Shown here one piece after another: positions 1 through 8,825 of a stretch of 64,000 bases of DNA. This DNA comes from Neisseria yangbaofengii (lineage in GTDB: Bacteria; Pseudomonadota; Gammaproteobacteria; Burkholderiales; Neisseriaceae): NCBI RefSeq assembly GCF_014898075.1, contig NZ_CP062976.1:558001-622000 (forward strand), written 5' to 3'. A program made the translations under genes and the position numbers. Under the pieces are notes generated by a model. That model did not search any database, was not told the origin of the DNA, and worked only from the letters and a program-made list of their open reading frames with translations. The first letter of the stretch is position 1. Every line of letters starts with the position of its first letter.

Positions 1-104
1 ACGGTCTTGGTTTTATCATATAGTCACACAAATAAAAATGATAAGCGTTGAGAAGCTTAATCACGCTTGACCTGTTGACCGACGATTCACCGACCGAGAA
101 GCTT

Positions 105-518
105 ATGGAAAAAATCACACACAGCGCGCACATCAACTTAGCAACCGCGCACAAACTGATTCAATTCGGCATGGAATACGCCGAGCACAAACACCTTCAT
201 CTCGCCATAGCCATCGTCGATGCCGGTGGTCATCTGCTTGCCTTTGCCCGCATGGACGAAGCCGCTTTAATTTCCATCGATACCGCCGTCAACAAAGCCA
301 AAACCGCTGTTTACCTGAAAGCCCCATCGAAGCAATTAGCCGACTTTAGCGGTCAAACCGCGCCGCGTATTTTCCCGGCCGATAAGCTCACCGCCCGGCA
401 AGGTGGCATGCCGTTGCTGCACCAAGGCCGCATGGTCGGTGCCGTAGGCGTGAGTGGTGCTGATGGTGAAAGTGACAACCGTACCGCCGAAATGATTGCC
501 GCCGCATTTGCCGGATAA
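105..518 (+). CDS. GlcG/HbpS family protein (heme-degrading-like domain)
   Basis: The 137-residue product is a single GlcG/HbpS (DUF336) domain. It shows the family's IAIVDAGGHLLAFARMD segment near residue 35 and the glycine-rich GAVGVSGADGESD end near residue 115. Family members include the heme-binding HbpS and GlcG of glycolate operons; their biochemical role is often uncertain, so the substrate here is unknown. No signal peptide is visible, so it is probably cytoplasmic. I chose the ATG at 105. A longer frame from a TTG at 48 exists but adds residues that do not look like the family. An inverted uptake-sequence terminator follows directly. Confidence 0.8.
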   Translation: MEKITHSAHINLATAHKLIQFGMEYAEHKHLHLAIAIVDAGGHLLAFARMDEAALISIDTAVNKAKTAVYLKAPSKQLADFSGQTAPRIFPADKLTARQGGMPLLHQGRMVGAVGVSGADGESDNRTAEMIAAAFAG

Positions 519-550
519 GTTGGTTGGTACATAAAAATAAAGCGATACAT

Positions 551-578
551 AAGGCCGTCTGAAGTTTCAGACGGCCTT
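551..578 (+). terminator. Inverted uptake-sequence terminator
   Basis: Two AG-dialect uptake sequences lie head to head around a 2-base loop (arms AAGGCCGTCTGAA and its complement), 33 bases after the GlcG-like gene. This is the usual Neisseria transcription stop. Confidence 0.75.
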
Positions 579-782
579 GCCGCCTATCGTTGCAACGCCT
601 TTCCCGACTTTAATAGGCCGTCTGAAAGCAAAAGGCAAACCTCAATCAAGCTGATACTGGCCGCGCTCATGCGTAAGCAGGCCGTGACGGCATTCATGTT
701 GTTGGCCACAACGGCCAAGACTTCGACAAAGTCCGATACATATGTAAATAAAAAACGCCCTGAATAAATCAGGGAGGCATTG

Positions 783-821
783 TTGCACCGTCAAGAAATG
801 TAAGCATTATTGACGGTGCAA
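783..821. repeat. Perfect 12-bp inverted repeat
   Basis: TTGCACCGTCAA at 783-794 is exactly complementary to 810-821, around a 15-base loop. It ends five bases before a Correia-like element. No run of T follows, so a terminator is less likely than an insertion-sequence end or a protein binding site. Confidence 0.55.
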
Positions 822-826
822 TATAC

Positions 827-933
827 TATAGTGAATCCACTTTAAAATAGTACGGCGTTGGTTCGCCCGGCCGTATTATCTATACTGTCTTCGGCTCGCC
901 GCCTTGTCCTATTTTTAAAGTGAACCCACTATA
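827..933. repeat. Correia-type repeat element, copy 1
   Basis: A 107-bp element bounded by TATAGTG and CACTATA. The inverted ends are about 20 bp (TATAGTGAATCCACTTTAAA). The core carries the conserved TAGTACGGCGTTG, CCGTATTATC, ACTGTCTTCGGCT and GCCTTGTCCTA blocks of short Correia elements. Near-identical copies lie at 37020-37125 and 50725-50831. The TA at each end fits the known TA target preference. Confidence 0.88.
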
Positions 934-1042
934 TCTTTCCATGGCTTTAAAATAAAACGCTAAAACGCGCAGTCTTGATTCAAATCAAGCGGCTTTATTT
1001 GTATAATAACGGAAAAATACAGCAGCAATAACAAAGGAACAA

Positions 1043-1939
1043 ATGGAGAAGCAGACTATAGGCATGATTCAGATTACTGTGGCGGCGGTGTGTTGGGGTT
1101 CGCTCGGTTTTTTAGGCATTTTGCTCAACCGCGCCGGTTTTGACGGTGTGCAGGTGGCGACTTTGCGCATTGTGATTGCGGCGGCGATTTTGCTGCTGTT
1201 ACTGCCTTATTTCATGCGCTTTTTGTGCGGATTGGACATCAAGCGCTTACCGATGCTGACGGCTCAATCGCTCATTGGCATGTTGGGCATGAGTTTGCTG
1301 TATTTTGCGGCAGTAGCCAAAGTCGGCTCGTCGCTGGCGGTGGCTTTACTGTATACCGCACCGGTATGGAGCTTGATTTTCAGCCGTATGCTGTTGGGTG
1401 AACCGATTACGCGGAAAGCTGCCATGCTTACGGTGGTGGCTGCACTGGGGGTGGGCTTGACCATGGCCGGCGGCATGAGTTTTGATGCGGTCGGGATTAT
1501 GATTGGGCTGGGATCGGGTATTTGCTACGCGCTTTATGGCGTGTTGGGCAAAAAAGTTATGACGGGTGTGCCTCCGATGATGTTGCTGTTTACATCGGTG
1601 ATCATTTCTGCACTGGCTTTGCTGTGTCTGCCTGCTACGCACCAAACCTTGGTGCAATTGGCTGCGCTGGATTTTTCGGTATGGCTGACCGCGTTTGCCT
1701 TGTCTTTGGTTGGCACTATTATTGCATTCGGCTTATTTGTCAAAGGTTTGGAAAAAATGTCTGCCGCCAAAGCCGCTGTGTTTACTGTGTTTGAGCCGTT
1801 TACCGCGGTTATGCTGGCGGTGTTCCTGTTGGGCGAACAATTGGGCGCATTGCAATCGGTGGGTGTGTTTTTGATTATTGCGGTGGCGGTGTTGAATGCG
1901 GTGGGGAAGAAAGAAAAGATGGAACGGGCATTGGGATAA
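1043..1939 (+). CDS. EamA/DMT-family transporter
   Basis: A 298-residue inner-membrane protein made almost wholly of hydrophobic helices (about ten). It splits into two EamA repeats, roughly residues 8-140 and 150-288. The second ends in the family's typical FEPFTAVMLAVFLLGEQLG segment. Such drug/metabolite transporters export amino acids or other small metabolites; the substrate cannot be read from sequence. The ATG at 1043 has an AAAGGAAC ribosome binding site. The gene stands alone, with a Correia-like element upstream that may supply promoter elements and a two-way terminator shared with hemL downstream. Confidence 0.9.
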   Translation: MEKQTIGMIQITVAAVCWGSLGFLGILLNRAGFDGVQVATLRIVIAAAILLLLLPYFMRFLCGLDIKRLPMLTAQSLIGMLGMSLLYFAAVAKVGSSLAVALLYTAPVWSLIFSRMLLGEPITRKAAMLTVVAALGVGLTMAGGMSFDAVGIMIGLGSGICYALYGVLGKKVMTGVPPMMLLFTSVIISALALLCLPATHQTLVQLAALDFSVWLTAFALSLVGTIIAFGLFVKGLEKMSAAKAAVFTVFEPFTAVMLAVFLLGEQLGALQSVGVFLIIAVAVLNAVGKKEKMERALG

Positions 1940-1968
1940 GTGACACCGGCAAACTTTTCACACTTAAA

Positions 1969-1986
1969 TATAGTGGATTCACTATA
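1969..1986. repeat. Minimal Correia-end palindrome
   Basis: TATAGTGGATTCACTATA is two Correia terminal repeats joined with no core between them. It may be a deletion remnant of a Correia-type element, in the spacer after the EamA gene. Confidence 0.5.
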
Positions 1987-1994
1987 AAAATAAA

Positions 1995-2026
1995 AGGCCG
2001 TCTGAACAATATTATTCAGACGGCCT
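1995..2026. terminator. Two-way inverted uptake-sequence terminator
   Basis: AGGCCGTCTGAA, an 8-base loop, then its exact complement. It sits between two converging genes (EamA exporter and hemL) and can serve both. Confidence 0.8.
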
Positions 2027-2056
2027 CTATCATTCCAACTCAATCCAAATCAAACC

Positions 2057-3340
2057 TTATTCCGCCATGGTTTGAAACACTTCACGCGCGATGGCGATGG
2101 TTTCGTCAATCAGTTCCGGCGTGTGCGCGGCGGACACGAAACCGGCTTCGTAGGCCGATGGGCCGAAAGCAACATTGCGTTCCAACATGCCGTGGAAGAA
2201 ATGTTTGAAGGCATTGATGTTGCTGCGTGCCATGTCGCCGTAGTTTTGTGGTGTGTGGTCGGCGAAATACAGGCCGAACATACCGCCGACGCTGTCGGCA
2301 GTGAATTGCACGCCGTTTTCTTGTGCAGCGGCGGTGAAACCTTGCACCAGTTGCCCGGTACGGGCGGTCAGGTTTTCATAGAAGCCGTGGCGCTGGATGA
2401 TTTCCAGCGTTTTCAGGCCGGCGGCGACGGCCAGCGGGTTGCCGGAAAGGGTGCCTGCCTGATAAACGCCGCCGAGCGGGGAAATGGCGGCCATAATGTC
2501 TTTGCGGCCGCCGAAAGCAGCCAACGGCATACCGCCGCCGATGACTTTGCCCATGGTGGTGAGGTCGGGTTTGATGCCGTGCAGCGATTGCGCGCCGCCC
2601 AAGGCCACGCGGAAACCGGTCATCACTTCGTCGTAAATCAATACGGCACCGTGCTGTTCGGTCAGCGAACGCAGGGCTTTGATGAAGTTTTCAGACGGCC
2701 TTACCAAGTTCATGTTGCCGACAAAGGGTTCTAAAATCACGCAGGCAATTTCGCCGCCGAGTTGGGCGAAGGTTTCTTCGAGTTGGGCGACGTTGTTGTA
2801 TTCGAGTACCAAAGTGTGTTTGGTGAAATCGGCCGGCACGCCGGCGGAACTCGGGTTGCCGAAGGTTAAGAGGCCGCTGCCGGCTTTGACCAAGAGGCTG
2901 TCGGAATGGCCGTGGTAGCAGCCTTCGAATTTGATGATTTTGTCGCGGCCGGTGTAGCCGCGTGCCAGACGGATGGCGGTCATGGTGGCTTCGGTGCCGG
3001 AGCTGACCAAGCGCACTTGTTCGACGCTCGGCACCAGCTTGGCGATTTCTTCGGCGATGGCGATTTCGCCTTCGGTCGGTGCGCCGAACGACAGTCCGCC
3101 CAATGAAGCTTCCCGCACGGCTTCAATCACTTCGGGGTGGGCGTGGCCGACAATCGCAGGGCCCCAAGAGCCGACGTAATCGATGTAGCGGGTGTCGTTT
3201 TCGTCCCAAACATAAGCACCTTCGGCTTTTTTGATAAAGCGGGGAATGCCGCCGACGCTGCCGAATGCCCGTACGGGGGAATTCACGCCGCCGGGAATAA
3301 TGGCTTTGGCACGGTTGAACAAGGTTTCGTTACGGTTCAT
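2057..3340 (-). CDS. hemL: Glutamate-1-semialdehyde 2,1-aminomutase
   Basis: HemL moves the amino group of glutamate-1-semialdehyde to give 5-aminolevulinate, the first dedicated tetrapyrrole precursor in the C5 pathway. The 427-residue length is standard. It shows the class-III aminotransferase fold, with [10 protein letters not shown] at the N-terminus, [16 protein letters not shown] near residue 120, YDEVMTGFR near 240 and the PLP-binding lysine K265 in GKVIGGGMP. The ATG at 3340 has an AAAGGA site. A full uptake sequence lies inside the gene (about 2690-2701) and is translated as RPSE. hemN, a later heme gene, is also in this window but is not linked. Confidence 0.97.
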   Translation of the reverse strand: MNRNETLFNRAKAIIPGGVNSPVRAFGSVGGIPRFIKKAEGAYVWDENDTRYIDYVGSWGPAIVGHAHPEVIEAVREASLGGLSFGAPTEGEIAIAEEIAKLVPSVEQVRLVSSGTEATMTAIRLARGYTGRDKIIKFEGCYHGHSDSLLVKAGSGLLTFGNPSSAGVPADFTKHTLVLEYNNVAQLEETFAQLGGEIACVILEPFVGNMNLVRPSENFIKALRSLTEQHGAVLIYDEVMTGFRVALGGAQSLHGIKPDLTTMGKVIGGGMPLAAFGGRKDIMAAISPLGGVYQAGTLSGNPLAVAAGLKTLEIIQRHGFYENLTARTGQLVQGFTAAAQENGVQFTADSVGGMFGLYFADHTPQNYGDMARSNINAFKHFFHGMLERNVAFGPSAYEAGFVSAAHTPELIDETIAIAREVFQTMAE

Positions 3341-3542
3341 GCTGGTGTCCTTTGAAAAAGGCCGTCTGAAAGGGTGAGGCCGTCTGAAAAATAAAGTGCT
3401 ATTTTAACATTGATTTGCGGATAAGCGGTTTCAGACGGCATGATTCAGGCAGCCAAATGCACGGTGCACTTTCAAATTCATGCAGATGAATATGAAAATT
3501 ATGCTTTAAAAACAATCACTCTATTCATTTTTCATTGGGTTG

Positions 3543-3551
3543 TGCTATAAT
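3543..3551 (+). promoter_or_regulatory. Extended -10 promoter of the small exported-protein gene
   Basis: TGCTATAAT-type extended -10 (TG at 3543-3544, TATAAT at 3546-3551). The -35 region, near TTCATT at 3524-3529, is weak, as is usual with an extended -10. Confidence 0.6.
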
Positions 3552-3582
3552 CCCGCATCTTAACCGATACTTAGAAAAAATC

Positions 3583-3966
3583 ATGTTACGAGGATTACTG
3601 GCAGCCGGCCTTTTACTTTGTTCGTCGCTGACTTGGGCGCAGCGCGATGTGCCTGCGGATATGAGTGTGGCGGTGTTGAAACAAGTCGAATTGCCGTATG
3701 TGAAATTGAGCAGCGGCGGCTTTTCGTGGACGAAACTGCTCACTTTGGGCTTGGTTGACGGCAATGCCGGACGCTTCCAATTATCCCGGTTTGTGCGCAT
3801 CCGCGATGAAAACGACCGCTTCATCGTATTAGGCCGTCTGAACGCGCAAGTCGGTAAACCCTTGGCCGTGAAACAAGACGGCGCAGGCGTAATTCGCGAA
3901 ATTTGGGTACTGACCGAAGGGGAAGTGCAAAGCTTTGCCGAACGCGTAGACAATCAGGCGCAGTGA
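3583..3966 (+). CDS. Small exported protein of unknown function
   Basis: A 127-residue protein with a clear Sec signal peptide (MLRGLLAAGLLLCSSLTWA, cut probably after TWA), so it is likely periplasmic. The mature part is soluble, with an internal RIRDENDRFIVLGRLNAQVG stretch, and matches no domain I can name. An excellent extended -10 promoter lies 32 bases upstream. The ATG at 3583 is the only start that gives a signal peptide. An uptake-like GGCCGTCTGAA lies inside the gene near 3832. Likely a real Neisseria gene; function unknown. Confidence 0.75.
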   Translation: MLRGLLAAGLLLCSSLTWAQRDVPADMSVAVLKQVELPYVKLSSGGFSWTKLLTLGLVDGNAGRFQLSRFVRIRDENDRFIVLGRLNAQVGKPLAVKQDGAGVIREIWVLTEGEVQSFAERVDNQAQ

Positions 3967-4067
3967 GTTTCAGGCCGTCTGAAAACAAATTAAAACCTAA
4001 ACACGGTTGTTTTCATATCAACAGGCAAACCGTGTTGCTTTAAAATATATCAAATTGAGAGAACCGC

Positions 4068-4110
4068 ACTTTCAGACGGCCTTTGCAATCTTCAAAGGCC
4101 GTCTGAAAGT
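4068..4110 (+). terminator. Inverted uptake-sequence terminator upstream of miaB
   Basis: Perfect 18-bp arms (ACTTTCAGACGGCCTTTG and its complement) around a 7-base loop. It separates the small exported-protein gene from miaB. Confidence 0.7.
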
Positions 4111-4158
4111 TTTATAAATCAGCCCCGCGATTACGGGCTACCTGAGAAAGCACAAACC

Positions 4159-5490
4159 ATGAAAAAAGTCTTTATCCGCACGTTCGGTTGCCAGATGAAC
4201 GAATACGACAGCGAAAAAATGCTGGCCGTTTTGGCGGAAGAACACGGCGGCATCGAGCAGGTGTCGCAAGCCGATCAAGCCGATATTATTTTGTTCAACA
4301 CTTGTTCCGTGCGCGAAAAAGCGCAGGAAAAAGTCTTTTCCGATTTGGGCCGCGTGCGTCCACTCAAAGAAAAAAATCCCGACCTGATTATCGGCGTGGC
4401 CGGCTGCGTGGCATCGCAAGAGGGCGAGGAAATCATCAAGCGCGCGCCTTATGTCGATGTAGTCTTTGGTCCGCAAACCCTGCACCGCCTGCCGAAAATG
4501 ATTGTAGACAAAGAAACCACCGGCCATGCCCAAGTCGATATTTCCTTCCCCGAAATCGAAAAATTCGACCATCTGCCGCCGGCGCGTGTGGAAGGCGGCA
4601 GCGCGTTTATTTCCATTATGGAAGGCTGTTCGAAATATTGCAGTTTCTGCGTGGTGCCTTATACCCGCGGCGAAGAATTTTCACGCCCGTTGAATGACGT
4701 GTTGACCGAAATTGCCGGTCTGGCGCAACAAGGTGTGAAAGAAATCAATTTGTTAGGCCAAAATGTGAACGCCTACCGCGGCGAGATGGAAAACGGCGAA
4801 ATCTGCGACTTCGCCACCCTGCTGCGCATTGTGCATGAAATCCCCGGCATCGAGCGTATGCGTTTCACCACCAGCCACCCGCGCGAGTTTTCCGATTCGA
4901 TTATCGAGTGTTACCGCGATTTGCCGAAACTGGTGTCGCATTTGCACCTGCCGATCCAAAGCGGCTCCGACCGCGTGTTGAGCGCCATGAAACGCGGCTA
5001 TACCGCTTTGGAATACAAATCCATCATCCGCAAACTGCGCGCCATCCGCCCTGATTTGTGTTTGAGCAGCGACTTTATCGTCGGCTTTCCGGGCGAAACC
5101 GAACGCGAATTCGAGCAAACCTTAAAGCTGGTGAAAGACATCGCCTTCGATTTGAGTTTCGTCTTTATTTACAGCCCCCGTCCCGGCACGCCTGCCGCCA
5201 ATCTGCACGACGACACGCCGCACGAAGAAAAAGTCCGCCGTCTGGAAGCATTGAACGAAGTCATCGAAGCCGAAACCGCCCGCATCAACCAAACCATGGT
5301 CGGCACCGTGCAACGTTGTTTGGTCGAAGGCATTTCCAAAAAAGATCCTGACCAGCTTCAGGCACGTACCGCCAACAACCGCGTGGTCAATTTCAACGGC
5401 ACGCCGGAGATGATTAACCAAATGGTTGATTTGGAAATCACCGATGCTTATACCTTCTCGCTGCGCGGTGTGCCGGTGTCTAAGAATTAA
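4159..5490 (+). CDS. miaB: tRNA-2-methylthio-N6-isopentenyladenosine-37 synthase
   Basis: MiaB is a radical-SAM methylthiotransferase that adds a methylthio group to i6A37 of tRNAs reading UNN codons. Domain order is standard over 443 residues. The N-terminal MTTase domain has its three cluster cysteines (C11 in FGCQMN, one in NTCSVRE near 49, one in GVAGCVA near 82). The radical-SAM motif CSKYCSFC has C157, C161 and C164, and a TRAM domain lies at about 375-438. It binds two 4Fe-4S clusters and acts in the cytoplasm. It is flanked by terminators on both sides, so it is likely monocistronic. Confidence 0.97.
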   Translation: MKKVFIRTFGCQMNEYDSEKMLAVLAEEHGGIEQVSQADQADIILFNTCSVREKAQEKVFSDLGRVRPLKEKNPDLIIGVAGCVASQEGEEIIKRAPYVDVVFGPQTLHRLPKMIVDKETTGHAQVDISFPEIEKFDHLPPARVEGGSAFISIMEGCSKYCSFCVVPYTRGEEFSRPLNDVLTEIAGLAQQGVKEINLLGQNVNAYRGEMENGEICDFATLLRIVHEIPGIERMRFTTSHPREFSDSIIECYRDLPKLVSHLHLPIQSGSDRVLSAMKRGYTALEYKSIIRKLRAIRPDLCLSSDFIVGFPGETEREFEQTLKLVKDIAFDLSFVFIYSPRPGTPAANLHDDTPHEEKVRRLEALNEVIEAETARINQTMVGTVQRCLVEGISKKDPDQLQARTANNRVVNFNGTPEMINQMVDLEITDAYTFSLRGVPVSKN

Positions 5491-5512
5491 TTGAGTTTTT
5501 TTATTAAATGTT

Positions 5513-5552
5513 AAAAGGCCGTCTGAAAATATATGCTTTCAGACGGCCTTTT
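5513..5552. terminator. Two-way inverted uptake-sequence terminator
   Basis: 16-bp arms (AAAAGGCCGTCTGAAA and complement) with an 8-base loop and T-runs on both strands, between converging miaB and the AEC transporter gene. Confidence 0.85.
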
Positions 5553-5566
5553 TATATTCAAGCCAT

Positions 5567-6499
5567 TCAAATCACCCACTGATAAAGCGCAATCATCAGT
5601 GGCATACTCACCACGCAAAACAGGGTAGTGATGCCGTAAATTGCACTGGCTTTTTGCGGATTCTTTTGATACAGCACCGCCATTTGAGTAACTGTGGCTG
5701 CGGATGAGCTGACGGTTGCCAAAAAGCTGATGAGTACCACGGTTTGGTTGTGGCCGTTTTGCTCGGCGAGACCGAAGAGTTTGATCATCACCAGCAACAC
5801 CAGCGGCATCAGAATCAGTCGCAGAAAGGTAACGAGATAGATGCGTTTGGAGGCGATGATTTCTTTTAACGGCAGCGAGGCAATCAGCATGCCGGCGATC
5901 ATCATGGCAATCGGGCCGATCATGCTGCCGACATTGGCCAGTGCACTGTCCGCCACGCTCGGCAGCTTGATTTGAAAGGTAAACATGAATAAGCCGACGG
6001 CGATAGACAAAATATTGACGTTGGTGAAGATTTTTTTTACCGACATTTGGCCGCGTCCGGCAAACATCACACGCAGGTGCGTCCAGAATAACACGGTCTG
6101 CACAATCAAATAGCCTGCGGTGTAAATCAGCCATTCTGCGCCGAACACGGCCAATACCACCGGAATAATCAGATTGCCCGCATTGGTGTAAATCACGGCG
6201 GCTTGTTCCGGGATATCCAGCTTGAATATTTTGGCAAAAAGCTTGCCCAACACAATCAGCGAAAAGTTAAACAACAAAGCAAGTTTCAATGAAAGCCACA
6301 AGCCGTCTAGAATCTGGGGTGTATAATCGGCTTGGAAGGCGTGAATCATCACCGCAGGGCTGATGAGATAAAGCGTAATCACGGAAAGCGGATAGCTGTC
6401 GGCCGGTTTGAGCAGTTTGGATTTCACCAAGGCAATACCCATTAACACAATCAGCGTGAGCTGGGCAATTTTTTCGGCGAGCAGCAGGGAAGTTTCCAT
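5567..6499 (-). CDS. AEC-family (auxin efflux carrier-like) transporter
   Basis: A 310-residue integral membrane protein of the AEC/membrane transport family (PF03547-type), with about ten hydrophobic helices in two halves. Bacterial members carry malate, malonate or other small organic acids; the substrate here is not determined by the sequence. It begins with an ATG at 6499. No operon partner is visible: miaB converges on one side and a purine permease gene diverges on the other. Confidence 0.85.
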   Translation of the reverse strand: METSLLLAEKIAQLTLIVLMGIALVKSKLLKPADSYPLSVITLYLISPAVMIHAFQADYTPQILDGLWLSLKLALLFNFSLIVLGKLFAKIFKLDIPEQAAVIYTNAGNLIIPVVLAVFGAEWLIYTAGYLIVQTVLFWTHLRVMFAGRGQMSVKKIFTNVNILSIAVGLFMFTFQIKLPSVADSALANVGSMIGPIAMMIAGMLIASLPLKEIIASKRIYLVTFLRLILMPLVLLVMIKLFGLAEQNGHNQTVVLISFLATVSSSAATVTQMAVLYQKNPQKASAIYGITTLFCVVSMPLMIALYQWVI

Positions 6500-6721
6500 G
6501 GAAATATTGATAGGATATGAATGGATAGGGATTTTACGCCTTTGTGATGGGGGCTACAAATTGTGTTGCCTTTTTACGTATTTATTTATGAGAGGCCGTC
6601 TGAAACAGAAAGGATGGCAATAAATGATTTTTCAGACGGCCTGAATTGATTTAATTGCCCGAAGGAGTAGGAATTTCAGTATAATACCGCCCAAATTTTT
6701 CCTTAACTTTTAAAGATAAAC

Positions 6722-8035
6722 ATGAATACTTCAGACAACAGTATGTTCGAGCGCATTTTTAAATTGCGCGAAAACGGCACCAACGTACGCACGGAAGTGA
6801 TGGCAGGTTTGACCACCTTCCTGACCATGTGTTACATCATCATCGTCAATCCCTTGATTTTGGGTGAGGCGGGCATGGATGTCGGCGCGGTGTTCGCCGC
6901 TACCTGTATTGCTGCGGCCGTCGGCTGCTTTGTGATGGGCTTTGTCGGCAATTATCCGATTGCGCTCGCCCCGGGTATGGGCTTGAATGCCTATTTCACC
7001 TTTGCAGTGGTAAAGGGCATGGGTGTGCCTTGGCAGGTAGCTTTGGGCGCGGTGTTTATATCGGGCTTGATTTTCATTTTATTCAGTCTGTTTAAAGTGC
7101 GCGAAATGCTGGTGAACGCATTGCCGATGGGTTTGAAAATGTCGATTGCGTCCGGTATCGGCCTGTTTTTGGCCTTGATTGCCTTAAAAGGTGCGGGTGT
7201 GATTGTCGATAATCCGGCCACGCTGGTCGGCATGGGTGATATTCACCAGCCGTCGGTATTGCTGGCTTTGGGTGGCTTTGCGGCAGTGTGCGTGTTGAGC
7301 CATTTCCGCATTAAAGGCGCGATTATCATCACCATTTTGGGCATTACCGTGTTGTCCAGCCTGATGGGTTTGAGCGAGTTCAAAGGCGTGGTCGGCAGCG
7401 TGCCGAGCATTGCGCCGACTTTCATGCAGATGGATTTTGAAGGTTTGTTCACCGTCAGCATGATCAGCGTGATTTTTGTGTTTTTCTTGGTGGACTTGTT
7501 CGACAGTACCGGCACTTTGGTCGGCGTGGCACACCGCGCAAATTTGTTGGTAGATGGCAAACTGCCGCGCCTGAAACGCGTTTTGCTGGCTGACTCGACT
7601 GCGATTGTGGCCGGCGCCGCCTTGGGGACATCGTCAACCACACCTTATGTAGAAAGCGCGGCGGGCGTGGCCGCGGGTGGCCGCACGGGTTTGACCGCTG
7701 TAGTCGTCGGCTTGCTGATGCTGGCATGTTTGGTGTTCTCGCCGTTGGCGCAAAGCGTACCGGCATTTGCTACCGCACCGGCTTTGTTATACGTTGGCAC
7801 ACAAATGTTGCGCAGTGCCACTGAAATTGATTGGGGTGATGTTACCGAAGCTGCTCCTGCTTTTTTAACCATCGTGTTCATGCCGTTTACTTACTCGATT
7901 GCCGACGGTATCGCAGCAGGCTTTATCAGCTATGTGGTAATCAAATTGCTGTGCGGCCGTACGAAAGAAGTGCCGCCGATGGTGTGGATTGTGGCTGTAT
8001 TGTGGGCGTTGAAATTCTGGTATCTTGGCGGTTGA
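6722..8035 (+). CDS. NCS2/AzgA-type purine (guanine/hypoxanthine) permease
   Basis: A 437-residue inner-membrane permease of the AzgA-like branch of nucleobase:cation symporters. It has the characteristic start FKLRENGTNVRTEVMAGLTTF, the LALAPGMGLNAYFTF segment near residue 85 and the binding-site segment DLFDSTGTLVGVA near 255. Relatives import adenine, guanine or hypoxanthine with protons. The ATG at 6722 follows an AAAGAT site. A strong inverted uptake-sequence terminator follows, so it is transcribed alone. Confidence 0.92.
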   Translation: MNTSDNSMFERIFKLRENGTNVRTEVMAGLTTFLTMCYIIIVNPLILGEAGMDVGAVFAATCIAAAVGCFVMGFVGNYPIALAPGMGLNAYFTFAVVKGMGVPWQVALGAVFISGLIFILFSLFKVREMLVNALPMGLKMSIASGIGLFLALIALKGAGVIVDNPATLVGMGDIHQPSVLLALGGFAAVCVLSHFRIKGAIIITILGITVLSSLMGLSEFKGVVGSVPSIAPTFMQMDFEGLFTVSMISVIFVFFLVDLFDSTGTLVGVAHRANLLVDGKLPRLKRVLLADSTAIVAGAALGTSSTTPYVESAAGVAAGGRTGLTAVVVGLLMLACLVFSPLAQSVPAFATAPALLYVGTQMLRSATEIDWGDVTEAAPAFLTIVFMPFTYSIADGIAAGFISYVVIKLLCGRTKEVPPMVWIVAVLWALKFWYLGG

Positions 8036-8058
8036 TTCGCGCTGCTGGAGAATGCTTT

Positions 8059-8100
8059 AAACAGGCCGTCTGAAAACAATATGTTTCAGACGGCCTGTTT
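8059..8100 (+). terminator. Inverted uptake-sequence terminator
   Basis: Arms of about 18 bp (AAACAGGCCGTCTGAAA and complement) followed by a T-rich tail, after the purine permease gene. Confidence 0.85.
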
Positions 8101-8448
8101 TTATTGTTATAAACAACTGAATAATTGGTTTTGTATGAAAATAATTCAAGTAGAAGTGCGGTTTAGGATAAAATCCGTCAAATAGTCCGTCTAAAAATAG
8201 TTGCTCATTTCAAGTATTTGTCAACGCATTTGATTGAAAGCAGTGCCGCTTTAAAATGAATCGACAAAAAAGCTGATTATTTTTTAGGTCTTTAAAAAAA
8301 ATTGTTGCTTTCGATTATATGCAACTTAAATGGATTTAGACAATAAAATACAATTTATTATGTGTGTTTTAGGTTTGTAATCAGGCTATTTCTAATTAAG
8401 TTGTTTATTTTTAATCAATAAAAGTCATCAAGTGGATTGAAAAAATGT
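8101..8448. other. AT-rich gene-free spacer before the propionate cluster
   Basis: No gene or structured element recognised. It is markedly richer in A and T than its surroundings and lies directly upstream of the prpB leader promoter, so it may bind regulators. One degenerate uptake-like sequence (GTCCGTCTAAA) lies near 8186. Confidence 0.5.
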
Positions 8449-8477
8449 TTGACATACAAAAAATTATGGCTTAGATT
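8449..8477 (+). promoter_or_regulatory. Candidate sigma-70 promoter of the prp cluster
   Basis: A perfect -35 TTGACA at 8449-8454, a 17-bp spacer and a -10 TAGATT at 8472-8477. It would start a leader RNA of about 340 bases before prpB. Confidence 0.6.
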
Positions 8478-8528
8478 TAAATCAAATAAAAAAACTACAT
8501 GAAACTACATCATACAAAGGAACCCGCC

Positions 8529-8633
8529 ATGACTTTCCGCGCAATTTTGCCGCTGTCTCTTCATTTCAACGAAATCTTCTCTTTATCCGCTGTCGCTTTC
8601 GGTTTGTTGCCCGTTAAAGTCGTCACGTGTTAA
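8529..8633 (+). CDS. Possible 34-residue leader ORF upstream of prpB
   Basis: An ATG frame of 34 codons with a good AAAGGAA site five bases upstream, placed between the candidate promoter and prpB. The product (starting MTFRAILPLSLHF) is hydrophobic in its second half and matches nothing I know. It could be a leader peptide that controls prpB, or a small protein. Evidence is only the start signals and position. Confidence 0.4.
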   Translation: MTFRAILPLSLHFNEIFSLSAVAFGLLPVKVVTC

Positions 8634-8693
8634 GCCGGTTTATTCTTTCGCTATATCTTTCTGTTTTATTTTAAATCCAAAAAGCTCGAATAA

Positions 8694-8762
8694 TTTTCAA
8701 TAAGCAGTGGGGCGCGCGTACCACGGCTGGTTTAAGCTCAAACGTTAAGTGTTTATTGAAAA
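8694..8762 (+). promoter_or_regulatory. Structured leader RNA upstream of prpB
   Basis: TTTTCAATAA (8694-8703) pairs perfectly with TTATTGAAAA (8753-8762) around 49 bases that contain further GC-rich pairing segments near 8709-8730. The closing stem ends about 50 bases before the prpB ribosome binding site. It may be a cis-regulatory RNA; no known riboswitch class was recognised. Confidence 0.4.
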
Positions 8763-8825
8763 TGATTTTAGTGACGCCAATCAAAGTTTGATTTGGCGAT
8801 GTGATTGATAAGAGGAGAAAAAAAG

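Larger units (their letters stand above)
579..1042. other. Gene-free spacer with repeats
   Basis: This spacer holds one lone uptake sequence (near 617), a perfect 12-bp inverted repeat (783-821) and a Correia-like element (827-933), and then the leader of the EamA gene. A 32-codon ATG frame at 668 has no ribosome binding site and I do not call it. Confidence 0.6.

Noticed and set aside
48-104. Longer start of the GlcG-like protein from a TTG
   Set aside because: The extra 19 residues are not family-like and the ATG at 105 fits the usual domain start.
668-766. A 32-codon ATG frame between the GlcG-like gene and the Correia element
   Set aside because: No ribosome binding site, low-complexity product, and position among repeats.
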